Shown: piece after piece, positions 26,248-34,282 of the stretch
Layout: every line of letters begins with the position of its first letter
Position numbering within the stretch: position 1 is the first letter of the stretch
Source of the DNA: an uncultured Paenibacillaceae bacterium
GTDB taxonomy: Bacteria > Bacillota > Bacilli > Paenibacillales > K13
Length of the DNA stretch: 64,000 nt
Direction: 5' to 3'
NCBI GenBank assembly: GCA_913056365.1
Contig: CAJXLT010000013.1
Span: forward strand, 36,196 to 100,195
The notes under the pieces: generated by a model
What the model was told of the DNA's origin: nothing
Databases searched by the model: none
The model's input: only the letters and a program-made list of their open reading frames with translations
Translations under genes and position numbers: made by a program

Positions 26248-27165
26248 ATGCGAATAGGAGCTATAGAAGCAGGGGGAACCAAGTTTATTTGCGGCATCGG
26301 TAACGAGAATGGGGATATCCTTGATCGGATCAGCTTTCCAACGGAAAGACCAGAAGAAACCTTAGGCCGAACAATCGAGTACTTGAAGTCGCAGCAGGTT
26401 GAAGCGGTCGGAGCTGGCTCATTTGGTCCCATTAACCTGAACAAAAACAGTCCTAAGTATGGGTATATTACTACGACGCCAAAGCCCGGGTGGGCTGACT
26501 TCGATGTGCTGGGTACGCTGAAGCGACATTTTAACGTCCCTTTCGGCTGGGATACCGATGTGAATGCTGCAGCCTTGGGGGAGGCCACATGGGGAGCAGC
26601 CAAGGGATTAGATAGCTGTGTGTACTTTACGATTGGTACTGGGATAGGTTTGGGCGTTTATATCGAGGGACGTCTAGTCCACGGTTTGATGCATCCGGAG
26701 GGAGGCCACATTGGGGTAAGGAGGCACACTTCGGACTCCTTCGAAGGAATCTGTCCTTATCATCAGGATTGTCTAGAGGGCATGGCAGCAGGGCCCTCGA
26801 TTGAAGCAAGATGGCGTATGAAGGGCCAAGATTTGCCTGAGGATCATCCGGCTTGGACGATGGAGGCTTATTATATTGCCCAAGCTATAGTGAATGCGAT
26901 CTTGCTATTATCGCCTAAGAAAGTAATTCTTGGCGGTGGGGTGATGAAGCAGTCGCAACTATATCCGCTTATTCGCGAGCAGGTTCAACAGCTGCTTAAC
27001 GGGTATATCCATATGGCTGCCGTAGACTCGGATATAGAGCAATATATTGTTCCGCCTGCATTGAAAGAGAACGCTGGTCTATGTGGTGCACTAGCCTTAG
27101 GGATACGAGCATTCGAAAATAAGAACATGTCAAATTTCAAAGACAAAGGCCTCATATGTTCTTAG
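26248..27165 (+). CDS. ROK-family fructokinase
   Basis: ATP-dependent fructokinase of 305 residues, close in signature to Bacillus YdhR/ScrK. It opens GAIEAGGTKFICGIG (phosphate-binding loop), has the catalytic aspartate in DTDVNAA (residue 104) and the fructokinase-type zinc site His154, Cys169, His172 and Cys175 (EGGHIGVRRH ... GICPYHQDCLEGMAAGPSIEARW). It would phosphorylate the fructose released by the phosphorylase encoded at 16962-19292, which supports sucrose or a sucrose derivative as the cluster's substrate. A GGGAGGACAAAGG box precedes the start. It is the last gene of the cluster; no clear terminator follows, and the next 150 bases contain a broken gene. Confidence 0.93.
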   Translation: MRIGAIEAGGTKFICGIGNENGDILDRISFPTERPEETLGRTIEYLKSQQVEAVGAGSFGPINLNKNSPKYGYITTTPKPGWADFDVLGTLKRHFNVPFGWDTDVNAAALGEATWGAAKGLDSCVYFTIGTGIGLGVYIEGRLVHGLMHPEGGHIGVRRHTSDSFEGICPYHQDCLEGMAAGPSIEARWRMKGQDLPEDHPAWTMEAYYIAQAIVNAILLLSPKKVILGGGVMKQSQLYPLIREQVQQLLNGYIHMAAVDSDIEQYIVPPALKENAGLCGALALGIRAFENKNMSNFKDKGLICS

Positions 27166-27194
27166 TCTATACTACAGAGGAAGCTGCCGCGTGA

Positions 27195-27341
27195 ATGGAA
27201 AAGGTTGATCGCAGGGTGATCAAGTCTCGACAAGCGATTCAAACGGTTTTTTTGCAAATGCTGTATCAAGAAGGGTTAAGTAAGAGGCGGGTTGTCCGCA
27301 TGAATCAACTCCCGTCGTTCAGCGTATTCGGCATGGAATGA
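27195..27341 (+). pseudogene. N-terminal fragment of a TetR-family regulator
   Basis: A 48-codon frame beginning MEKVDRRVIKSRQAIQTVFLQ then MLYQEG, which is the usual first helix region of TetR-family regulators. After about codon 27 it continues into unrelated residues and stops. The DNA-binding helix-turn-helix and the ligand domain are missing. It abuts and slightly overlaps the 3' end of a truncated SLH gene on the other strand, marking a rearrangement junction at about 27275. Confidence 0.6.
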
Positions 27342-28551
27342 TGAAACTCCCCCCTGTGCGGGGAGAGGAGTTCTCGTTCTCGTCAAAGTGTGGCAAGACG
27401 ATTAGGATGGACCGATCGACATCGAGTTTTCGTATCACGACGGTCGCCTCTGCTCGGGTCATGAATGATTTCGGTGCAAAAAGATTCTCGCCGCGCCCTT
27501 CAATATAGTCTTCTTTGACGACTGCGTTCACCGAGGCTTTGGCGAAATGGCTGATTTTGTCGTCATCCTGGAATAGGGTGGCAGTCGGTTGTGTTATATC
27601 CAACTTCAGCGTTGCAGCTAACATGACTGCCATCTCTTCACGTGTAATCGCTTGATTCGGTCTAAGGGTTCCATCCGAATAACCGTGAATAATACCTTCA
27701 TGCACCATATATGTCAAAGGTTCGAGTGCAAACTCGGGTATGAGTGACGCATCCTTAAACGAGAGCTTGTCTGTTGTGGCGCCCATTCCAAGGGTATTAG
27801 CCAACATCGTGACAAACTGCGCGCGTGAGACCGATTCGTTCGGCCGGAATGTACCGTCTGGAAATCCATGGATCAGATCATAGTCTGCTGCACGCAGGAT
27901 CCCATTTTCCGCCCAATGTTTTGCGATGTCGGTGAATGCTGCCTTTTCCTTTACAGCAATCACTGCAAATTTCGTAAAATGATCCACTTGAGCGGTAATC
28001 GTATTACCTTCGATCGTTCCATCCAATGGAACCCATTGATCGGAATGTTCATCAAAGTATTGAATCGTAGGAAGCATACCGTTCGGCAACGTGTCCGCAT
28101 CATAGACGAATCGGAGTTCCAAGGACTTCAGAAACCGCCCTTCAAATGATTTCAACAATTGATAAATGGGACTTAGCACCATAGATGATTCCAGAACGAG
28201 TTCTTTCGACTGGGTGCTAGCATCTTCCATGGAGAGCTCGAAAGATTGTGACCAACTCCCTGATGAAAAGTTGAGGGTTAGATCCCCGTACTCGTAGGAT
28301 TGATTGTTATTCACATTGACCGTGTACTTCACGGAGGAATGACCGTTATTCCAGGTTAATGTGCTGGCTTCACTTCGTTCCCCTTCTGAATTGACAACGA
28401 ATAAGGTGTATACGTATGAACCCATCGACAAGATGTTGTCTGTATAATCCGTTTCCAGCCCGCGATGTATCTCATGCCCATCACGGAAGAGGATATAGTA
28501 AGCGAGTTCGCTACTATCGACGGTACAAGAAAACTGGTGTTGCTGTTGCAT
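27319..28551 (-). pseudogene. 5'-truncated S-layer-homology surface protein
   Basis: The C-terminal 410 residues of a surface protein. A fibronectin-like strand pattern (LAYYILFRDGHEIHRG ... SYVYTLFVVNSEG) comes first, then a pre-SLH domain ending DHFTKFAVIAVKEK, then three SLH domains (FTDIAKHWAENGILRAAD, FKDASLIPEFALEPLTYMV, FQDDDKISHFAKASVNAVV). There is no signal peptide or plausible ribosome-binding site at the 5' end, which runs head-on into a truncated histidine kinase on the other strand. The protein could not be exported as it stands. The last 30 residues (RSILIVLPHF onward) may be native or may come from the junction. Confidence 0.8.
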
Positions 28552-29247
28552 TTATTGATTCCGCTGGCATTATTCTTCATTGCGCCGATTGTGTTTTCGT
28601 TCTTCTTCTTTTCCCGAATCAATCGCCTGCTCTCGGTATTGAATCGGGGGATGAGGGAATTCGACACGCAAAGCACACGAACGTGGCTGGATGATCGGGG
28701 AGAAGATGAAATCAGACAGCTCTACCAATTGTTCAACCATATGTCTGAACGTATCCGGGAACAAGTGGCACAGATTCGGGACAATGAACACAAGCGACAA
28801 ACCTTGATCGCCAATCTATCCCATGATTTGCGTACGCCGTTGACCATGATTCAGGGGTATGCGGAAACACTTCATACCGGACTCTATCACAATGAAGACG
28901 AGCGAAAGATGTTTACGGAAATCGTGTTGCGGCGGTCCCAGTATATGAATGGCTTGCTGCAGAAATTGTTGGAGATTGCCCAGTTGGACATGCAGCCGGA
29001 GCTCATGCACATGCAATGGATCGACTTGGCGGAGACACTTCGGAAACTGACCGCGGATTATATTGCGATTTTGGAAAACCATAACATATCCTTCGATATT
29101 CAAATTCCTGAATACTCTATCATGGCCAGGGTCTATGCGCACCTGATCGAGAGAGCCGTTCGAAATCATGGAAAAGTTTTGTTGGAGAGCAATCTAGGTG
29201 AGAATACGACGTTCAAGCTCATTCTTCCCCTAAGGACCAATACGTAG
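28465..29247 (+). pseudogene. Histidine kinase remnant with lost sensor and deleted ATPase core
   Basis: A 260-codon frame resembling the C-terminal half of a sensor kinase: a TM helix (LLHLLIPLALFFIAPIVFSF), HAMP, and HisKA with LIANLSHDLRTPLTMIQGYAETL. The ATPase domain is collapsed. The text runs from YAHLIERAVRN straight to HGKVLLESNLGENTTFKLILP, so the N, G1, F and G2 boxes are gone in one in-frame deletion at about 29167. The first 22 or so residues are encoded antisense to the SLH remnant and are not kinase sequence. The gene is therefore broken at both ends of its function: no sensor and no ATP binding. Confidence 0.82.
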
Positions 29248-29383
29248 CTGCTGCAGTCGGAAAATTTCATCATAGGTCAAGTCGGTCGTCTGACAGCGAT
29301 ATCTGGATTGGAAATTGAGGAGGAATTGCTGTAAAGTAAAGGTTGGAATCGATTACATACAACAACTAGGGAGGCAGCAGCTA

Positions 29384-30331
29384 TTGGAGTACGTTAGACT
29401 AGGACAAACGGATATAAACGTGTCGCGCATTACATTCGGTACCATGGAGCTTGGGGGAGGCAATGCCTTCAGTTGGGGAACAGACCGCTGGGAGGTCAAG
29501 TCGGACGAAGAGAACATCAATCTGATTCGTACCGCCTATGAGAATGGCGTAACCTCAATAGATACGGCCGAGCTGTATGGGGCAGGCCATTCAGAGGAGG
29601 TCGTAGGCAGGGCGCTGCGCGATATACGCAAGGATTGCGTCCTTGCCACCAAGATCAGTCCGCATCATCTCCGGCCGAAGGATATCCGGACAGCGGTTGC
29701 GCAGAGCTTATTCCGACTGAAAACCGATTACATCGATCTCTATTATATTCATTCGCCCAACAAAGACATTCCGATTGAAGATACAATGGCGGAATTGACC
29801 AAGCTCAAAGAAGAGGGGATTATCAGAGCGATTGGTGTCTCCAACTTCTCCCTGGATCAGCTCAAGGAAGCCATGGAATTTGCCAGGATCGATGCTATAC
29901 AACCCGAATATCACCTGCTGCAACGTAAGATCGAGCAGGATTTGAGAGACTTCTGCGCTGAGCATTCGATCAGCATCCTTAACTTTAATTCCTTGGCCAA
30001 GGGAATTCTGGCCGGGGCTTATCACAAGGAAGGCAGCGAAGTCACCGATTTCAGAAAGAACAAGCCCATATTCCAGCCCGAGAATCTGCGCAAATGTGAA
30101 GAGCTGATTCAGGCAATGAGAGAAATTGCTGAGCCCAAGGGTGCGGCCCTCTCGCAAATTGCCATACAGTGGCTCCTCCTTCAAAAGGGATTAACTTCTG
30201 CCATTGTCGGAACGCAGAATGAAAAGCACTTCCTAGAAAACCTGAAAGCAGTAGATGTAAAACTGACCGACGAAGAAGCCGCCAAACTGGATGCCGTGAG
30301 CAGGCGCGTACTGGATAGCTTGGCGCTCTAA
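29384..30331 (+). CDS. Aldo/keto reductase
   Basis: NADPH-dependent oxidoreductase of about 315 residues. The catalytic tetrad is visible: Asp and Tyr in SIDTAELYGAGHSEE, Lys in VLATKIS and His in LYYIHSP. The cofactor-binding end (SAIVGTQNEKHFLENLKAVDVKL) is also present. I chose TTG 29384 (EYVRLGQTDINVSR) because AGGGAGG lies 9 bases upstream and homologues begin with this YxxLG pattern; the frame itself opens further upstream at 29315. The physiological substrate is unknown. It is followed by a strong hairpin terminator and by a fragment of a WYL regulator. Confidence 0.92.
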   Translation: MEYVRLGQTDINVSRITFGTMELGGGNAFSWGTDRWEVKSDEENINLIRTAYENGVTSIDTAELYGAGHSEEVVGRALRDIRKDCVLATKISPHHLRPKDIRTAVAQSLFRLKTDYIDLYYIHSPNKDIPIEDTMAELTKLKEEGIIRAIGVSNFSLDQLKEAMEFARIDAIQPEYHLLQRKIEQDLRDFCAEHSISILNFNSLAKGILAGAYHKEGSEVTDFRKNKPIFQPENLRKCEELIQAMREIAEPKGAALSQIAIQWLLLQKGLTSAIVGTQNEKHFLENLKAVDVKLTDEEAAKLDAVSRRVLDSLAL

Positions 30332-30411
30332 CAGCACGGTTGCGAGCGAATCGAAAGCCGGCGTAAAAACTTGTTGCTGTTGCGTCGGAGTAAATGAATA
30401 TGATCAACTTT

Positions 30412-30450
30412 AATAGCTTCACTGACAGCAGATGTCAGTGAAGCTATTTT
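30412..30450 (+). terminator. Strong hairpin terminator after the aldo/keto reductase
   Basis: A perfect 16-base inverted repeat (AATAGCTTCACTGACA and its complement) around a 5-base loop, ending in TTTT. It lies 80 bases after the reductase stop. Confidence 0.85.
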
Positions 30451-30466
30451 ATAATGATGATAATCA

Positions 30467-30646
30467 ATGGTCACTGATGGACAGTTGGTATCACTTGATG
30501 AATTGTACACGATGAACAAGTACCTTCCGATGTATCTAATGACGTTCGGCACAGCCATTCGCATTCGGGAGCCGCTGGAGCTGAAGCGTCAGATCCAGGA
30601 ATTGGCCTATGGGATTGCCAAACATTATGACGAAGATTCCGGTTGA
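30467..30646 (+). pseudogene. C-terminal fragment of a WYL-domain regulator
   Basis: A 59-codon frame whose end (YLPMYLMTFGTAIRIREPLELKRQ, then IQELAYGIAKHYDE) matches the last part of WYL/YafY-type regulators. The helix-turn-helix and WYL core are missing, and the start has no ribosome-binding site. It lies between the reductase terminator and the AlkC gene, only about 1.2 kb from an intact WYL regulator at 31867. It may be the relic of a second such gene. Confidence 0.65.
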
Positions 30647-30702
30647 GGGAACGGGCAGCGCTTCAGCTTGCGGTGTCTAATAAGTAACCATTAGCATCCA
30701 CT

Positions 30703-31788
30703 CTATGTGTATAACGAAAATTCGTCCCTCGCTTTTTCTTCTCCGTTGATGAGAATACTTAATCGATGCAGACCCTTGTAATGTTTGCGCGTGGTCAAAT
30801 CTTGAAACATATGATGACGGGCGACATGAACGGTACCCTTCATGTTGTTTCTTGTGGAAATATGGAATATTTTTCGAGAGAGTCTTCCATTGGCTTTCAT
30901 GAAATCCATTCCGTATTCGATTCTCAATTTCTGCGGAACGCTCGATTCGTTCCTCACATCGAAGGAAAAGGTCAATGTATCACCGAGTGAAAGCTGACGA
31001 CTGGATAAAGTCAGGTTTTGAATACGAATATTTGTCGGGAGATGGTATCCGAATAGACGGAGGGCCTCAACATCTCCTTTTTTTAATAAACTGCGACATC
31101 CCTGTTTTAATATCCAATCGGTATGCGGGTGCTGGTTCACCTGCCACTCACGGACGATTTGTTTCACTTGATCAGGATGGTCTTTCGAAATGTCGTTTAG
31201 ATTGTTCGCTACACTTTTTCTTACATACAATGAAGGATCTTGCTTTAACCGATCAAGAATCGGAAAGAGAGCGGAAGGGTCTTCCTTCAACGGGTTTAAT
31301 GCCATCGCCCACGGAAGTCGCGGACGGCAGCCTTCCGTGGCCAATCTTCTGATGTGGTGATGCGGGTGCTGCGCCCAGCGATTCATCTGATGCATCATTT
31401 TTTCTGGATCTCTTAAAATAAAAGGTCGTACCGCAAACTCGGCACTGGAATACTTCGTCAATTCCTCAAGAGCACAGATAGAAGTATCCCAATGCTCAAG
31501 TCCATACCTCTCTACGAAATCCGGAAAAAATAAATATTCAAACCCTCGACAATTGGGGGCGATGTCTGTCAAAATATGCAAGGCTTCTTCATACGATGAT
31601 GGAAATGTTTCACGTACGGCCATCGAAATGTGCCGTATACGTTGTTTCATCTCACGTTGTTCCCAGTCCCCGTCATAAATCAATCCCAAGAACCTTTGCG
31701 CATCAAAATGGGTATAGGCTGATTTGACAATGGTGATAAAGCGATCAAAAAATTCAGGGTTGAATTTGTCTTTAAATAACTCTGCCAT
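30703..31788 (-). CDS. AlkC-type DNA alkylation repair glycosylase
   Basis: DNA glycosylase of the HEAT-like-repeat superfamily that removes alkylated bases, 361 residues, like Bacillus YhaZ. The first 235 residues are helical HEAT-like repeats (EEALHILTDIAPNC ... GLEHWDTSICALEELTKYSSAEFAVRPFI ... HPHHHIRRLATEGCRPRLPWA ... SLYVRKSVANNLNDISKDHPD). The last 120 residues form a beta-rich Ig-like domain (LTLSSRQLSLGDTLTFSFDVRNESS ...), the combination that defines AlkC. It is divergent from the WYL regulator at 31867 with a 78-base gap, so that regulator may control it. Confidence 0.88.
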   Translation of the reverse strand: MAELFKDKFNPEFFDRFITIVKSAYTHFDAQRFLGLIYDGDWEQREMKQRIRHISMAVRETFPSSYEEALHILTDIAPNCRGFEYLFFPDFVERYGLEHWDTSICALEELTKYSSAEFAVRPFILRDPEKMMHQMNRWAQHPHHHIRRLATEGCRPRLPWAMALNPLKEDPSALFPILDRLKQDPSLYVRKSVANNLNDISKDHPDQVKQIVREWQVNQHPHTDWILKQGCRSLLKKGDVEALRLFGYHLPTNIRIQNLTLSSRQLSLGDTLTFSFDVRNESSVPQKLRIEYGMDFMKANGRLSRKIFHISTRNNMKGTVHVARHHMFQDLTTRKHYKGLHRLSILINGEEKARDEFSLYT

Positions 31789-31866
31789 GCCGTCGACCTC
31801 TTTTCATTTCATTTTTCAAGCTTTTAAAAATTTGATTCCCCTGTTGTTCTGACTTAAAATGGAGAC

Positions 31867-32817
31867 ATGAAAAAAGCACAGCGGTTAATCGATCTCATGA
31901 TCATGATGAATGCCAATCGGCGCTGGACGTTGCGACAGCTTGCGGATGAACTTCACGTTTCCAAACGCACGATCCAGCGCGACTTGACGGAACTGGAGGA
32001 GTTGGGTTTCCCCTTATATGCGGAGTATGGTGCGCACGGTGGCTACCATGCGCTGCCAAACCGAATGCTGCCTCCTGTCTCCCTTACGACAGAGGAGGCG
32101 GTCTCTGTTTTTTTTGCTGCGCAAATGCTCCAATATTACGGTGCCCTGCCATATGAACATGGTATGTTGTCCACTTTGAATAAATTTGCTCATGGTTTGC
32201 CCGACGATACAAAAAGCCGCATCGAGCAAATGAAACAACGTTTTCTGTTTTGGGCGCCGACTCATGACACCGCTTGTCCTTTCCTGGAGCCTTTGCTTGA
32301 AGCTTCTCTGCATACAGATGTGCTTGACATGACATACGAGTCAGAAACACAGGTAGCGGACCGAGTCATTCAACCGATCGGTGTGTACGCCATGAACGGC
32401 CATTGGTACTGTCCCGCTTATTGCTTCACTCGGGAAGAAATGAGGGTGTTTCGCGTCGATCGCATCCACCGGCTAGTGCCGAACGTTTCCGTACCTCCTC
32501 GGTCTGATATCGCCAAATGGTCTGTAGAAGATTACCTGCGCTCCCAATTTGACGATGGAAATGCGCTGCCGCTCATCGTACAGTTAACGAGACGAGGAGT
32601 GCTCAAGTGCAAATCGGATTTTTGGCTGGCTCCGGGAGTGGAGGAGCGAGCCGATGGAAGCGGTACTCTACGTGCCAAGGTGCCGGCAGGAATGGTCGAC
32701 TGGACGGCGTCTTATTTCCTTGCGTTGGGCAGCGACGCCGTTGTCGAACAACCTGATGAAATACGATGGCACATGAAGAAACAAATTCAACAACTGAGCG
32801 CACAGTACTTGGAATAA
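31867..32817 (+). CDS. HTH and WYL-domain transcriptional regulator
   Basis: Regulator of 316 residues in the DeoR-like/WYL (YafY) group. The N-terminal winged helix is clear (RLIDLMIMMNANRRWTLRQLADELHVSKRTIQRDLTELEELGFPLYAEYGAHGGY). The central part carries the WYL-type ligand domain (VIQPIGVYAMNGHWYCPAYC ... EEMRVFRVDRIHRL), followed by a C-terminal WCX domain (ASYFLALGSDAVVEQPDEIRWHMKKQIQQL). WYL proteins often respond to nucleic-acid ligands or DNA damage, which fits its position divergent from an AlkC repair gene. A GGAGAC box precedes the ATG. Confidence 0.9.
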   Translation: MKKAQRLIDLMIMMNANRRWTLRQLADELHVSKRTIQRDLTELEELGFPLYAEYGAHGGYHALPNRMLPPVSLTTEEAVSVFFAAQMLQYYGALPYEHGMLSTLNKFAHGLPDDTKSRIEQMKQRFLFWAPTHDTACPFLEPLLEASLHTDVLDMTYESETQVADRVIQPIGVYAMNGHWYCPAYCFTREEMRVFRVDRIHRLVPNVSVPPRSDIAKWSVEDYLRSQFDDGNALPLIVQLTRRGVLKCKSDFWLAPGVEERADGSGTLRAKVPAGMVDWTASYFLALGSDAVVEQPDEIRWHMKKQIQQLSAQYLE

Positions 32818-32823
32818 ATCGCA

Positions 32824-32851
32824 AGGGACATTGACTGCAGTCGATGTCCCT
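32824..32851. terminator. Palindromic hairpin between convergent genes
   Basis: A 28-base near-perfect palindrome (outer arms AGGGACAT and ATGTCCCT, inner GACTGCAGTC) in the 45 bases between the convergent WYL regulator and the small dimeric-barrel gene. It probably ends transcription from both sides, although no long T-run follows. Confidence 0.55.
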
Positions 32852-32862
32852 GTGCCGCAGAA

Positions 32863-33156
32863 TTATTGCCGTTCATAATGCCGCAATTCCACGGACGATC
32901 CATCAATCAATCGAAACATGCGGGTACAGGCTTCAATGGTCTTCACTTTCTCCGCCGCCTCATGCGCTTCGTGCAAACTGGTCCAATGAACAACATCAAT
33001 CCAGGTCATGGTGTCTGCGTCATAGGCCAAATGCCTTTCTTGATAGCCCGGCAGCTGCGGCAGTACATCTGTCATCTGGTTGGCCGTCTCCCAAAAATGA
33101 TCGATCGAAACCTCCGGTTTCAATTTGAAAGTAACCACTTCCAGGCAAGCGTTCAT
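32863..33156 (-). CDS. Small dimeric alpha-beta-barrel (ABM-like) protein
   Basis: A 97-residue protein with the pattern of antibiotic-biosynthesis-monooxygenase-like ferredoxin folds: an opening strand (CLEVVTFKLKPEVSIDHFWETANQ), a GYQERHLAYDADTMTWIDVVHW middle and a helix with AHEAAEKV. Members include monooxygenases and proteins of unknown role; no heme ligand set is evident, so no activity is assigned. A GAGGAGAG box lies before the ATG on the minus strand. The 217 bases upstream to the next gene show nothing further. Confidence 0.7.
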   Translation of the reverse strand: MNACLEVVTFKLKPEVSIDHFWETANQMTDVLPQLPGYQERHLAYDADTMTWIDVVHWTSLHEAHEAAEKVKTIEACTRMFRLIDGSSVELRHYERQ

Positions 33157-33372
33157 GCCTCATCTCTCCTCGTATCAGATTGTGGACAGGACAATGTTTT
33201 TCCTGCCACTGGATACAAGTATACCGGTCCATATAGTCAGATCTTGACCACTTTGCGAAGAACTCAAAAGCAGTTCAGTCCAAATTAGTGTTTAAAGTTT
33301 AACTGTTTTCTGCTTCGACCGGGTCGTTGGCGGCAACGCCAGTTCGTTACCTGAAATAGACAGGAGGCTGCT

Positions 33373-34143
33373 ATGATTTTGAGAAACTACGGGGGCGATA
33401 GCGAGCTATTTCATACAGATATCATGAATTTGATGGTACCCATAGAAGGTGGAACTGTGGAATTGCGCGATTATATCAACACGACCAAATGGGTTAGTTC
33501 GGACTACACGTTAGCAGACCCTGGAAGAGGAACGGATAGGAAGGTTATGGCTTGGACTGAGATGATTGAACCTTTCTACGTAATGAAGTATCCGGTAACA
33601 CAGCATTTGTATCATCTTGTCATGCAGGAGGAAGCTCTAGAATCAAATAGGAGTAACCTGCCCATTACGGAAGTTTCATGGCTAGATTCGCTAGCCTTTT
33701 GTAACAAATTGTCCAGAGTACTTGGTAGGGATGAATGCTATACAATCCGTAAGGAAAGCGAGAAGACGATATATCACAATACTGCGAACGGCTTTCGCTT
33801 ACTAACAGATGCTGAATGGCAGTATGCGTGCAAAGCGGGGACAAAGGGATATCGGTATGGAAGTATGGAGAAGATCGCATGGTACCAAGGAAATTCCAAT
33901 GGATCAGCCCAACCAGTTGGAAAACTACTGCCTAATCCTTGGGGGCTTTACGATATGGTAGGGAATGTGTGGGAATGGTGCTGGGATCTATATGATACAG
34001 AACGGTACGGGGATTATAGAGTCTTCCGTGGAGGCAGCTGGGCTGAGGTTGCCAACAATTGTGGTTCTACGATTAGAAGAAAGAGCATGCCGGATTTCAA
34101 GATAGACGACCTCGGCTTTAGAATTGCGTGCGGCGCGCAATAA
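33373..34143 (+). CDS. FGE-sulfatase-fold (SUMF1) domain protein
   Basis: A 256-residue protein with the formylglycine-generating-enzyme fold. Typical blocks are present: MVPIEGGTVELRDY, PFYVMKYPVTQHLYHLVM, PITEVSWLDSLAFCNKLSR, GFRLLTDAEWQYACKAGTKGYRYG, NPWGLYDMVGNVWEWCWDLYD, RVFRGGSW and DDLGFRIA. The paired active-site cysteines of true sulfatase activators are not visible near RGGSW, so this is probably one of the many non-sulfatase family members. No signal peptide is present and no sulfatase gene is nearby. A GACAGGAGG box precedes the ATG. Confidence 0.87.
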   Translation: MILRNYGGDSELFHTDIMNLMVPIEGGTVELRDYINTTKWVSSDYTLADPGRGTDRKVMAWTEMIEPFYVMKYPVTQHLYHLVMQEEALESNRSNLPITEVSWLDSLAFCNKLSRVLGRDECYTIRKESEKTIYHNTANGFRLLTDAEWQYACKAGTKGYRYGSMEKIAWYQGNSNGSAQPVGKLLPNPWGLYDMVGNVWEWCWDLYDTERYGDYRVFRGGSWAEVANNCGSTIRRKSMPDFKIDDLGFRIACGAQ

Positions 34144-34164
34144 GGAGTTAAAGGCAAGTAAGGG

Positions 34165-34200
34165 ATAGAGCTAATTCGGGATCAACCCGCTTAGCTCTAT
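34165..34200 (+). terminator. Hairpin after the FGE-fold gene
   Basis: Arms ATAGAGCTAA and TTAGCTCTAT enclose a second paired segment CGGG/CCCG. The hairpin lies 21 bases after the stop codon. There is no pure T-run after it, so termination may be weaker than usual, but it could serve the minus-strand gene as well. Confidence 0.5.
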
Positions 34201-34282
34201 ATAGCTGTGTGTTCTAGCTCTTCAATCTAGCTCTTCAATGAATGCAGATGATTCGCCCGTCTTTCCGGCTGCGATGTGAAAG

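Noticed and set aside
33373..34143. True formylglycine-generating enzyme
   Set aside because: The paired active-site cysteines are not visible and no sulfatase gene is nearby.
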